This document shows, in pieces, positions 24,901-35,046 of a DNA stretch of 64,000 bases. The stretch covers positions 16,426,521 to 16,490,520 of the forward strand of contig NC_092562.1 of NCBI RefSeq assembly GCF_037975245.1, read 5' to 3'. The stretch is from Apostichopus japonicus (Eukaryota; Echinodermata; Holothuroidea; Aspidochirotida; Stichopodidae). The notes below the pieces were generated by a model. It was not told the origin of the DNA. It saw only the letters and a list, made by a program, of their open reading frames with translations, and did not search any database. How positions within the stretch are numbered: position 1 is the first letter of the stretch; each line of letters begins with the position of its first letter. The translations under genes were made by a program, and so were the position numbers.

Positions 24901-27900
24901 ATGAAGATAGCAGAAATGACAATTTGAATGTTTCCACAAATCACACCGACAGAGACTCATTGTGGTTAATTCTGCCCTGTAGATATACTGTACTGTACAC
25001 ATCAATGGTACATTTAAGGATGAACTCAGTAACACATATATTCTAGATTGTTCAGTTTGCCCATAGATACACATTAATAGTACATTTTAATGGATGAACT
25101 TAGGAACATATATTCCAGATTGTTCAGTAGAGTCATTATGGTTAATGCTGCTCATAGATATGTGCATCAATAGTATGTTTTAAAGGAGGAATGATACCGG
25201 AGCTTAGGCAGAAGTTTGGTCTTAAAATATCATAACTGTGCAAGAAGCATACATGAGTGCTGGTAATGTTTACAGAGCTATAGATATTCAGGCTAAACTA
25301 TATGCTAAGTAGCTGGAAGGCTCCTTGAAGGTAAAATTGATGATAACTAATAGGCTCCTCAGTACAGGCCAGAATGTTCTAACAACTCAACCAAAACATG
25401 TTCTGTTAACTTCATATAAAACCTTTAAGCAACCTTGGACAACATTCAGTTCCATTCCTTTATGACAAATATCTATTAAAATCTTTTGGAAAGTATCAGG
25501 CTTGGGGTAATCGTAATCAGTAATCGTAATCGATTACAATCGATTACATTTTTTGAAGTAATCTTAATTGTAATCGATTACTTTTGTGAAAATTACAAAG
25601 TAATCGTAATCGTAATCGATTACAAGGGCAAAGTAATCGTAATCGTATTACATTTATGATTACAGTGAAATTTGAATGAGAAGGGCAAAATTAGTAGAAA
25701 AGATTAAAACTAATTCTTACTATTGGCTTTTAGTGTGACCAAAGAAGTGCTCCTGCTTCTAGAATTCTCTAGCACAATAAACTTATACTAAGAAGTACTG
25801 GGGATTTGATCGCCATATTCAAGGATTTTTTATCACATGAATTATTCTGTTCAATGCTGCCTCTCAGCGTTCACAATCCTTTTGCATACACAACTGGTTG
25901 TCTGTTTAATTGTCTGTTCATTCATACTTAGTAAAGATTCCTAAATCCTATTGGTCCATTCAGGTCAGCTGACCGTGGTTAATCCTGTGAGTAACGCACG
26001 GTAAAATTACGGGGCATCACTTTAATAAATCTTTGGTTATATGTAACCAAAAATGTTTTGTTTTATGATTTTTCCCCCACACAAATGGTAGTGTATGAAT
26101 GAACGGGTTAATCAACAGTCTAGCGTGCGTTACTCACATGATTAATGCACTCCGGGTGTTAATGCTATCGCTGGATGCACTCGGGCTCCGCTACGCTCCG
26201 CCCTCGTGCATCGCTTGCATTATCCCCCGATCGTGCATTAATCCTGTGAGTAACGCACGCTAGACCGTTCATTAACCCCTTATTTAAATTGTATTTTTTA
26301 CTGGACTTATGGGTTACACATCTTAAACGTGTTAAGGCATAAATGTGTAATGCCTGGTAGGAATTGTAGCTATACTTCCACAATTTTGTCCGTATACTGT
26401 AAATGCCCTTCCTTTGCCCTATTTCATTGCCCTATTTCCCGGCAGAGAGTTATATTAAACAGATATGCAGAGGATTGTGCAAGTAACCACAATGTAATCA
26501 TGATTGTAATCACGATTACATTACAATGTAATCGTAATCGATTACTTCAACTTTAGGCTGTAATCATAATCGTAATCGTAATCATACATTCTCAAGTAAT
26601 CGTAATCGTAATTGATTACATTCAGATGTAATCGCCCCAAGCCTGGAAAGTATTATTAGAGGCTACAAAAGTTGAGTGACTGACCTAATGGGTCTGTGTG
26701 GTAGAATAACCAGTCCAGCCACTTTCATTGATAGCTACATGTAGGCCTCAGATGTTAAAAAATAAATTAATAAATTAAGAGAAGTATAGAAGTGTAACAT
26801 GGACTGATGGCAGTGATTTTTAAAAGTCTGCCACATAAAGTATCAAAGTTTATTTTGCTGTTGAAGTCATCTATTATAAATAATAATTTTGTTTTTCATT
26901 CTCAGGGGTCTCTTCATTATCGATGACAAGGGTATCTTGCGACAGATGACCATCAATGACTTGGCTGTTGGAAGATCGGTTGATGAAACTTTACGACTCG
27001 TTCAGGCTTTCCAATACACAGACAAAAATGGAGAAGGTGAGATCTCTCTGTGCTACTGTATGTGTGTTGTTTGTTTGTGTCTCCTCCCCCTCCCACCTCC
27101 CCCTCCATCCTCCATCTGCCCTTTATTCACATTTAATGGAGTCAGGCTATGTTATTGTTTGCCTGTGCAATATGAATTGTCATGTGTAAGGCTAACAGTG
27201 TAATACCGGTCGGTGCAATATCAATCATTGCTCATGTTGTATCGGTTGGTGCTTATGTAATAGCCACTGCTGCTCATGTATCACTGGTTGGTGCTTATGT
27301 AATAGCCGATGGTGCTTATGTATGTCAGGTTGGTGATAAACCAGTAACAGTTGGTGCTCATGCGCCTGTACTGGTTGGTGCTTCTGTCATTCCACTTGGT
27401 GATTCAGCAGTAACAGTTGTTGTTGCTGATGTAGTAGTTACATATTAACACTGTAGTGAAATAGTAAATTTAGTATCCATGTAGTAGGAAGAAAACCATT
27501 TGACTCAAAATAATATGTTTATCTCAAGAGAACAGTGATGGTTATTGTGTCAAGTGATTATTAATCACACCAAAAGCTTACATCTAACAGCAGTGACAGA
27601 TACTCCTACCAATACAATGTACCAAGGTTATGTCGGTTCTGTTGCCCATAATAAACAATTGTAATACTTTTGATTGTAAAGCAATTTGACTAACACTCAA
27701 TTGATTTGGTTTACATTAATTAGGTTTTAAATGTTGTTAGTCTATTGAGGGAGAGGGATGGCGATATTTTATCAAAAATAAAGAACTCAGTTTGCTTTGG
27801 TAACATTCAATTGCCAACCAAATTATAGCAGGTTTTTAGCCTTTGAAGAAGATTCTACTAGGATTGAAACGTCCGGCCAACTTACTTATTGCAGGTTTTA

Positions 27901-28741
27901 GTAATAATAATATTCACAATATATCGTAGCGTAGTTATTAATAACAAGAATGTTTTTATTGTTCTCATGAAATAACAAAACAGAGTAGCTTCGTCCCAAA
28001 GTTGATGATATTCCTGGAAGGTGGCAGTGACAAACAAGCTAATGAATGCTAATTATTAAGACAAGAAAGTCATTTGGGGACTCGTTCCGTCTCATTAATG
28101 GCCTTTTTTTTAATCCTTCCCAGCCTCATTAAAACCCTTGGAGATTAAGTATAAAATCTATGAAAGGTCTCATATCCAATTATTGAAATGAAGGCTTAAG
28201 GAAAGACATCATTAGAAAGAGCATTTTAAGACAGTGATATTAAAGAATAGATGTCAAACAAACAAACAAAGGACAAAAATATAAATAAATAAAGGACGTC
28301 AAACAAACACCACATGATAGGGCGTAGGAGGTTTGAAGCCCTGGAGAGTAATTATGACTTTTATATTTGATGGTGAAATTTGTCAGGTTTGTGGATTAAA
28401 CTAAAAAACTTTGGCTTCAATGTTGACCGCATTTGACTAGGAAGTTGGTTTTGATGAAAGTTTTGTAGGGCTTCAAAGGAGACGTTTATTCTTCTCCATT
28501 GTATACTTTTGCATCAAGGCCATGAAGATCTATTAACATTGACACCTGTGAGGTCTGTTTTCCCATGGACTTTGTTGTTCATGTAACTAACGAGGAGACT
28601 GCCACGATATTTGTTCATATTTTAATGTTTGTAAGATGTCTTTTTGTTTTTTGTGCAGTTTGTCCAGCTAACTGGAAACCTGGCAGTGACACGATTGTAC
28701 CCGATGTCAAGAAAAGCAAGTCCTATTTTGGAAAGCAGTAA
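7374..28741 (+). CDS. PRDX1/2-like: typical 2-Cys peroxiredoxin (PRDX1/2 type), six coding exons
   Basis: Joining 7374-7482, 18735-18771, 20414-20530, 23430-23552, 26906-27036 and 28659-28741 gives 600 bases, a 199-residue protein plus stop, the usual length of PRDX1/PRDX2. The enzyme reduces H2O2 and organic peroxides using thioredoxin, mainly in the cytosol; no signal or transit peptide is seen. The peroxidatic cysteine is C53 in FTFVCPTEI, the resolving cysteine C174 in [13 protein letters not shown] (96-99) and the C-terminal YF (195-196) are both present, the pair linked to sensitivity to over-oxidation in eukaryotic enzymes. All introns have GT..AG ends and phases agree at every junction. 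The ATG at 7,374 is preceded by a good acceptor (ttcatttacag, to 7,323), so a non-coding first exon lies upstream. Whether it is the PRDX1 or PRDX2 orthologue is undecided. Confidence 0.97.
14436..14552. repeat. foldback element, 117-bp imperfect palindrome
   Basis: The left arm (caatagtgcaaata, then ttcattcgttgaaagatgga) mirrors the right arm (cgaatgaaatatttgcacta). The inner arms are perfect for more than 30 bp around the centre gaggcgcagccgag. The left arm carries a few extra bases (cagtag). It looks like a foldback MITE. No target duplication is obvious. Confidence 0.85.
15371..15712. repeat. diverged tandem duplication, two copies of about 178 bp
   Basis: Copy one starts tagctagttccatggtgata, copy two tagcttgttccatggtgata near 15,556. 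Both run through tattagtagatcct, gaataccgaaga and tgttaccactttactggt in the same order. Copies differ by scattered substitutions and small indels. Confidence 0.8.
18735..18771 (+). CDS. PRDX1/2-like: peroxiredoxin coding exon 2 (37 bases)
   Basis: A micro-exon encoding [12 protein letters not shown] and two bases of F49, the thioredoxin-fold strand before the active site. The acceptor is catttgcag, the donor GACTT|GTAAGT. Without it the reading frame and the FYPLDFTFVCP motif would be lost. Confidence 0.93.
18772..20413 (+). other. peroxiredoxin intron 2
   Basis: Contains a poly-G run (19,058-19,075) and a comparatively GC-rich stretch at 19,530-19,797 that is open on both strands but shows no recognised domain. 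Otherwise AT-rich. Confidence 0.8.
20414..20530 (+). CDS. PRDX1/2-like: peroxiredoxin coding exon 3 (peroxidatic cysteine)
   Basis: Encodes [18 protein letters not shown] and onward to CDSEFSHLA, with two bases of W88. C53 is the peroxidatic cysteine; P46, T50 and E56 complete the active-site surroundings. The acceptor is tctctttcag, the donor GCGTG|GTAAGT. Confidence 0.96.
20944..20977. repeat. interstitial telomere-type TTAGGG repeat in head-to-head form
   Basis: About three units of gggtta are followed at once by the complementary ccctaacc and atagggtt, giving a small palindrome of telomere sequence. It is too short to be a telomere. Confidence 0.85.
21484..21552 (+). mobile_element. tRNA-derived SINE head
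   Basis: The stretch has a tRNA-like A box (tagctcagttgg) and B box (ggttcaaatc) 37 bases apart, but the T stem and acceptor stem do not pair. It is therefore a SINE head or tRNA pseudogene. The body probably continues to about 21,620; its end was not resolved. Confidence 0.6.
22591..22633. repeat. 43-base perfect palindrome
   Basis: Atgtgtcagcataactcttt mirrors aaagagttatgctgacacat with a three-base centre (att). It may be two fused transposon ends or a foldback remnant. The arms are shorter than those of a usual animal miRNA precursor. Confidence 0.9.
22960..23191 (+). mobile_element. probable SINE with an (ACAT)n tail
   Basis: A weak B-box-like word (cagtttgagtcac) near 22,993 is followed by about 150 bases of unique body (gacgttaaatatgatc, gcggctttgatataagcc). 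It ends in ggatctaaaa and four acat units. Order and tail fit a SINE. The A box is not clear, so the 5' end is approximate. Confidence 0.5.
23430..23552 (+). CDS. PRDX1/2-like: peroxiredoxin coding exon 4 (GGLG)
   Basis: Encodes residues 88-128, [18 protein letters not shown] to EEEGVPL, with two bases of R129. Contains the GGLG motif at residues 96-99. The acceptor is tcccaccag; the donor AG|GTTACC is weaker than the others. Confidence 0.95.
24975..25190. repeat. degenerate tandem repeat, about three units of 80-100 bp
   Basis: The words tggttaat.ctgc, catagata, acacattaatagtacatttt, ggatgaact.agtaacatat and ttc.agattgttcagt recur in the same order. Confidence 0.6.
25497..26645. mobile_element. 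non-autonomous hAT-type DNA transposon with 8-bp target duplication
   Basis: The element begins CAGGCTTGGGG and ends CCCCAAGCCTG, a perfect 11-bp terminal inverted repeat. It is flanked on both sides by GAAAGTAT (25,489-25,496 and 26,646-26,653). An 8-bp target duplication with CAG..CTG ends is the signature of hAT transposons. Both subterminal regions (25,507-25,660 and 26,490-26,635) are packed with gtaatcgtaatcgattac words in both orientations, likely transposase-binding repeats. No transposase frame is present. A different dispersed repeat is nested inside at 25,915-26,286. Confidence 0.92.
25915..26286. mobile_element. dispersed repeat, copy 2, nested inside the hAT element
   Basis: Homologous to 6,805-7,092. 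The right half is a foldback: gtctagcgtgcgttactcac near 26,118 is mirrored by gtgagtaacgcacgctagac near 26,246. The centre is a Cg-rich word series (actcgggctccgctacgctc) typical of invertebrate foldback elements. It lacks coding capacity and is younger than the hAT element it interrupts. Confidence 0.8.
26906..27036 (+). CDS. PRDX1/2-like: peroxiredoxin coding exon 5
   Basis: Encodes residues 130-172, [20 protein letters not shown] to [11 protein letters not shown], and one base of V173. The acceptor is ttcattctcag, the donor GAAG|GTGAGA. The sequence matches the peroxiredoxin fold end (R.. [13 protein letters not shown]). Confidence 0.96.
27190..27440. repeat. degenerate minisatellite of about 42 bp in intron 5
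   Basis: The string ggttggtgcttatgtaatag recurs about 42 bases apart, followed by increasingly diverged copies (ggttggtgataaacc, ggttggtgcttctg). One frame stays open for 88 codons with repeated VGAYVI words. There is no start context, splice logic or known domain, so I treat it as repeat DNA. Confidence 0.7.
28659..28741 (+). CDS. PRDX1/2-like: peroxiredoxin last coding exon (resolving cysteine, YF tail)
   Basis: Encodes V173-C174-PANWKPG to KSYFGKQ and stop TAA at 28,739-28,741. C174 is the resolving cysteine. The acceptor is ttgtgcag. The 3' UTR follows; an AATAAA at 29,797-29,802 is one possible poly(A) signal. Confidence 0.96.
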
Positions 28742-30659
28742 CATTTTCAACTGCCGGCAGAACTTTTGAAAAATTGTACAGACCAGATCGTTGACTGGAA
28801 GCCGAAGAAATTCTTTTTTGTTTTTCTTTCTTTCTTCATTAACAACGGACAGATGTATAGTAAACAGGTTACTCTTAGCATATTATTGTGTGTTAGGATA
28901 TTAATTCTTCCCCATGTTATTTCAATGTGGGCAAATAGTGAAGTATTAAAAGTTCATTTACATATTTTGCCAATGGCCAATTATTTTTCTTGATATGTTT
29001 GGAACCAGAATCCAAATGCACTGTTTGCAGATGATTAGGACATAGTTAATTGTGACTGTATAAGAATCACTGGATGACCAGGCGTTGTGCGGTTCTCCAC
29101 CACCACCTAACATCCCCCCCCCCCCCTCGGCCAACACCCCCTTCAGTTATAAACCAGTGAAAATGTTGAGAGAAACTATACACAAAACCAGTTAAAGCAA
29201 ACCTATGCATTTGTGTAGACATTTTGTATAGAAATTGTGTATTGAATTTTATATGTGATCAATGCAAAAAATAATGTGTTCTAGGCCGTCAAGTTTCATT
29301 AGCACTGTCGATATTTGATGTTGTTGAAAGGAGCTGCTTTAAGAACTTGCAGAGGGCTGCTGTATATTTCTACCCTGAGTTTATCGACTCTGACAGGAGG
29401 TACATCATGGTATTCACTATTGCTTTAGTAACAATTCTGTCACACCTAGATTATTGCTCAACCAATTAGGCTCAAACTTAACAGATGGCAAATTGCCAAT
29501 CAGAGGAACCTTCCACTTGCCAATGCCCTTAACAGTCATCCATCATCAATGACAACAACTGCAGGTGCCCCTCAAATCAAGTTACCATAGTTGCCATGGT
29601 AATTGTCTCACCAATCATTTAACTTCATTTATCATAATTAAATCATTGCTCAAAAACTTACTCATGCATGATCACATGAATCAGTCATTTTTGATCACAT
29701 GAATCAATCATTTATGTGTTCTCACTTTTGAATTAAAAAAACAATGACATGGAGTCCTATTGAAGCTTGTCAAATTGCCATGGCGACCTGCCTTTCAATA
29801 AATTTTCGATCTTGCTCTAAACACAGTTGCTGTGATCCCTGCTTGATTGATTTTCATCCAGTAGATGACTGGGTGAGTTCTCACCCAGCCCCCTCATTAA
29901 TGTAAAACACATACTGTTTAGTACTCTAGGTTTATTTATTCTTCCTTACTGACAGTTTTAGTACAGTTTATGCTCCTACCTTGAACAGTCTGCTACCAAA
30001 GACTCTCAAAAGTACTTTTTGAATTTATTTTTACCATTCTTTTTATAAACTGATGGCCAAAAAACAATTTCGATTTGTGGTAAGAATTGGGGTTTTTTCC
30101 CCTCATAATTTCTTCTCTTTATGCCTTGCTTGTGAGACAGAAGACTTAAAATGTAAAAATCCCTTTCCTGAAACAATAATAATGAAAACAAACAAGCTTA
30201 TGAAACTTTCATGCAAATCGGATTAGACTGAGTTTGCAAAGGGAGCCTGTATACTATATTTTCTAAACAGTTTCTCTTTCATTGACAGTGAGGATGTTAA
30301 GTTTATGACTGTAGTTTGTATCTTGTGGATTTGAACGTCTCCAGCTAGCTGGACGTAATTATTTCGAGGATAATAATGATTTTGTTTACATTGTACAAAG
30401 TGAGTACCTGATGAATCTTAATGTATAGTTATGTTTCTCTACCTGGATTCCATAGACTGCAAGTTCATGAATAGTTTTTTTTTTATTGGGGGGGGGGGGT
30501 TGAGGGGTGAAGATCCTTGAGGGCAAAGGTGTCTGAAAAACTCAAACAGGTCTGTCAACAGTTTATTGGTCTGTCAACATTTAACTGACGTTATATACTC
30601 TGTAAAGACAGAACTAGTCATAGAATATCATCTTGGTAAAGAAAACCAAACTTTTTCAG
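28742..30659. other. peroxiredoxin 3' UTR and downstream intergenic sequence
   Basis: AT-rich, with a poly-C run near 29,116-29,127 and a poly-T/poly-G run near 30,477-30,500. The 3' UTR end is not determined. No other gene seen. Confidence 0.5.
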
Positions 30660-30686
30660 ACCTCACCCTCCACCGACAATGGTGGT

Positions 30687-30910
30687 GGAGCTGAGTTCAT
30701 TGGAGATACTCCATGTCTGAGGGGTGGGAGGGGTCACAGATGGAAGAAAGAACGTAGCATGTAGAGCGTTCTTTTGTGTTTCATGCATATGTACATCAGC
30801 TGAGGTCATTGGCGATACTCCAGATGTCTGAGGGGTGGGGGGGGAGGTCATAGATGGAAGAAAGTATTGAGAAAATAGCATGTAGACTGGTCTTTTGTGT
30901 TTCATCATAT
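30687..30910. repeat. tandem duplication, two copies of about 115 bp
   Basis: Both copies carry ctgag.tcattgg.gatactcca, tgtctgaggggtggg, atggaagaaag, tagcatgtaga and ttcttttgtgtttcat in order. The short frames overlapping it are by-products of the repeat. Confidence 0.8.
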
Positions 30911-33740
30911 TTACTTAAGACATGTTGGAAACTATGTTTTACCTTTAAGACTGTTGGAACTACTGTATATTGGCTGTTAATGCTTGCGGCATTCAATACA
31001 ACATCAGCAATCGATATTTCCTTTAGTCACAAATGGTTCAAACTTTGTCGTAGATAATATGTAATGAAGACGTGCTGGCCCTTGTGCATTTCAGAATACA
31101 TTACGAGCAGTTTGGGAGATGATTTCATTCAGATGTCAGTCAGCCATACATAAATGAGTTCAAAAGTTAGCATCATGCACACCCTCGACCTTGGGCTGCT
31201 TGAAGCAGAAGAGGCCAGGATAGAGTGAATGCGATGTTGCAATTCCACAAATTTAACTAAACCATGATGACTGTAGAGCAAAAAATGGCTTTTTCTGGTT
31301 ATTAGAAGTATTTCTGTCAGTGTGAAGTAGATCAACTTTATTTTGACATTTAAAATAATTAAAAACTTTCTTATACTTTCTTTTTGGTGCTTGCAGCTAT
31401 ATATCGGTCTCTCTTTAAAAATTTTTTGCTTGCCGTTTTTCTCATTGTCTCATCCACCCAAAGTTTTCTGTCCAAAAGTTTCTGGAGTGCACCTTTTTTT
31501 GTTGTTGCTTTTTCTTTATGTTCTAAACCATATTTTACTGCTTAGTAGCAGTCTCTAAATTTTGTAGTAGTATTTTGTTACTTTTTGTTTACTAATATTT
31601 GGTATGTTGTTAAAATCCTGAAGCAGTTGAAATTTGGTAAAGAGTCTTTTTATTCAATGTGTGTGGCTTTTGTTCATGTTCTTTATTATATTAGACAGCA
31701 GCTTTTGTCTTTATTTGTTATATCGATTCACCTGACATTCAAAACGAGGTTTTCAAATCCATTATCAGTAATATGTCATTTTTTGTTGTTATTATGTTTG
31801 TTAACTTTCCATGTTTCTTTGGCATCCGCATCCGAACATTGCAGAATTTCAAATTTGGACAACAGATGGTTTTCTATTTTATTTATTTGCTATTTTGAAC
31901 AAAACTTCACTGATTGCTACTTGCAGTTTCACATTCCAGACAACAAGAGATAGGACCAAGATAATATTGAGTGCAAAGACATTTACTCTTAATTGGCTTT
32001 GGCATACTAATTTTCCAGTCTGAAACAACTGCTACTGTGTAGGAAAAAGAAACAAACACATGAGACAACCTTGTTTAAAAGTCATTAATAATGCTACTTT
32101 AATTAATTGGTATTTCAATTAATTGTTACTTTAATTAAATGCTACTTAAAGTGCTTTTTCAATTTTTTTGATGTCTACTTCTTGAAAGACATTTGTCACA
32201 TGATATTGCCTAGTACATGCAATTTCAGATTTATGGAGGAAACCTTAAAAATGAATCATTCTGATCCTTCCCCTCCCTCCCTTCTCCCCCCCCCCCCCCA
32301 ATGAAAGGGGTAGGAGACTGGCCAAGAAGATTACTGGCCCTGAAGGTGACCCCTTAGGTTGGTCGTGACAGATGCAGGTTTCATCCAAAACGCCAGTCCG
32401 CTGTTTGTGAATAGAACCCCTGCCCCTCCCCCCTAAGTCTGCAACTGGGTGGAGAGCCGCTTTGTCAGTGAGCACTTCAACTTTGCATATGAAGTCCGTT
32501 TCTGTTGTCTGAAAATCCTCAACCTTGGCAAGTAAGGTGCTTAGTTTATATTTCTCTGTTGTCACTATTTTCTTTCAATACCCATATAAATTTACTTAAA
32601 GGTGCTCTATATGTATTTCACTCTATTCACATGTCCACAATAATAATAATGTCGTCATCTCTTGACCACGTCTATCTATGAATCACGTAAACCATTAGAA
32701 AAAAAAAAAAAAGAGTCCACACCCACAACCTCACGAGTCGTTGTAATTCTTCTACGTTTTATGAGAGTAGCTTGCTACATATTTTGCTCTGTTTTGTTCC
32801 AGGGCTTGGAATGGGTGTGCTGCTGGATACAGGGGTGGCAACACTTTGATGAGGTGCTGCTGGCGCTTAAAATTATCATAGTTCTTGTTTCCATACACCT
32901 GGATCACTAAGCCAATAGCAATTTTATGCCCCAGTGGCCCAGTCCACCCTTGTTGTTGCTAATGCTCAAATAAAATCCCAAATTAGACAGGAACAATATG
33001 GTAAAGAAAAATTTCTGTTGACAGCAATGCTGAATGTTTTAAAACATAGGTTTTGCTTGGTGACGATTGCTGAGTGGAATTCAACTTCCACAACTCACTA
33101 AACAACTGCTTTTAAGTAACATAACAATGCAAATGAAATAACAACAGTAAATTCAGGTAATAAATAAGTTTTTATTTAACATTGTAACTGACTTAGTCAA
33201 ATATGATCTTCTTTAGTGATAAAAATATGTCGATAAATTTAATTCAACAAAAGAATCGTTTTCGAAACTGGTAAGAAGCGTTTGTAATCAGTGTGACAAT
33301 TATCACCTTTTTGCAACTATAGGAAATCACTGACAATGAGGCCTTGGTTTTAATATTGATTTGTTACCATTCCAAATATTGCTTGTCACTGTTTCATATT
33401 AACAGAATCGTTCCCAATAAACTGTTTTCATGGAAAACACAAATCATTTCTTCCCAATACGAAATAACAGCAACAATATTCAAAAGTATTGTTCAACTCA
33501 GGCAGACTTTGCAAGCAACATTTTGTTGGCAAAAATGTTACACCATGAAGGTACGGTACACTTCTTACCCATTAAATCTGAACAGACACAAGGACAGCAC
33601 AACTTGTGGCAAAGAGTCCCTCCTTTTGAACTCTTTAAAGTATATCATGAAAATGATTCTCTATTCTTTATCCCTAATTGACCATGGGCCCCACACATTT
33701 AGCCCCTTAACCCCCCCCCCCTCCACATCACTCCTATTCT
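30911..33740. other. intergenic, no gene; one possible dispersed repeat at 32,270-32,450
   Basis: T-rich frames on the + strand show no domain. The stretch with a poly-C run (32,287-32,299) and ccctaagtctgcaactgggt (about 32,431) resembles the G-rich inserts found in many marine invertebrate genomes. Boundaries could not be set. A run of attaatt words lies near 32,095-32,145. Confidence 0.4.
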
Positions 33741-34136
33741 TTGGCAACTGGACTGGTTACCTGTTTCCTACAGGATAAACTTGAAGATCATCCTGCTCAC
33801 ATATAAAGCCCTGCATGGATTAGCACCAGAATACATGTGTAGCATGATGAGAGGGAAGACCACCACCCGCTCTCTCCGATCCTCAAATCAGCTACTGCTC
33901 CATGTACCTAAGAAGAAACTCAAGTCATTTGGTCAAAGATAGTTCTCTAATGCCGCTCCTACTCTTTGGAACTCACTTCCACTGCACATCAAGTCGGCAC
34001 CCAACGTTAACATTTTCAAAAACAGACTCAAAACATCTATTTTTGACTATATTTCCCTGAGCACAAGCGCCACTGAGCATTGGTTTTCCTCTGGATATTG
34101 GAGCTATATAAATTTGCATTTATTATTATTATTATC
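33741..34136 (+). mobile_element. 5'-truncated LINE: reverse-transcriptase C-terminal remnant
   Basis: Translation gives LDWLPVSYRINLKIILLTYK, ALHGLAPEYM and WNSLPLHIKSAPNVNIFKNR, the familiar end of non-LTR retrotransposon ORF2 (CR1/jockey-like). One in-frame TAG sits after KSFGQR. It ends ggagctatataaatttgcat and a (TTA)n tail, and is truncated at its 5' end. It is a dead copy. Confidence 0.85.
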
Positions 34137-35046
34137 TCACCTAACAGCCATACATGGATGAATCAATAGGCATGGTGCATTTGTGGGACAACAGAAAAAA
34201 AGAGAGGGCTAGGGACGTAAAAGGGCATAACAATAAACATTTTGAACCATTAAAACACCACGTTTCCTTTCTATCTCCTTTCTCTTGGAGAAATTTAGAT
34301 ATATATCAAACAAATGTGATAAAAAATAATCAGTGCATAGTTAAAACATGACAATTAAATGAAGTTGAAATTATCTCATATTCTTTGGGAATAGGATGAG
34401 GTGAGGGGGAGGGGGGAGGGTGAGGGAGCACTTTTCTTTATAGTGCCAATGGCCTATGATGTTGGTAATCAGGCCCATTTCATATCCCCCCAACCCTCCC
34501 CTTTCTTCTCCAAAACTAACTATAGTCTGTAAAGGTTGCAGCATAATTATGTCAATACAATGGAAGTTTGAGGTAAAATCTAGTTTGCAAGTTACATTGT
34601 ATGCACCAAACTTTCATCTGCTGTACATGGCAGCATTCTTTAGGTGATTAAAGCAAGACTGCGGATTTGATTCCCAAATTTCAATGAGATTCACTATTCC
34701 TATCAACGTTCTAGTACAATTTAGACATTACTCCTCCTCCTTTTTCCCATCAACAGATGAAAGTGTTTACTGAGACATTTGTCAATTATTTAAAGTAAAG
34801 CCTAACAAATCAGTTCATTATTTGGATGTACAAGTAACACATGTTGTCTTTTCCTCACCAGAGAGACATTTCCTTTTGCGCAAAATCGGTTAAAAGTCAA
34901 TTTTTCCTCTACACAATCCTTTAAACATGATGCATGGTAACATGCCACATTCGTCGACTTAAATGTTGGATTCCGACAGAAGACATTACTATTTGAAACA
35001 GTAAACAATTGTAACCTTTAGTAAAACCTGACTCCTGCGTTTTAAC
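34137..35046. other. sequence downstream of the 928-aa gene (its 3' UTR on the minus strand)
   Basis: Probably includes the 3' UTR of the minus-strand gene ending at 35,047. I saw no clear AATAAA on the minus strand close to the stop. No other feature. Confidence 0.4.

Larger units (their letters stand above)
23553..26905 (+). other. peroxiredoxin intron 4
   Basis: Holds a repeat unit shared with intron 1 (23,848-23,935 resembles 18,312-18,405), a degenerate tandem repeat (about 24,975-25,190), and the hAT-type element with its nested insertion (25,497-26,645). No gene. Confidence 0.8.

Noticed and set aside
31343-31953. Plus-strand frames of 71 and 122 codons
   Set aside because: T-rich sequence giving Phe/Leu-rich translations; no domain.
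32245-32565. 106-codon minus frame
   Set aside because: Runs through a poly-C/poly-G insert; low-complexity Gly/Arg/Leu words typical of repeat DNA.
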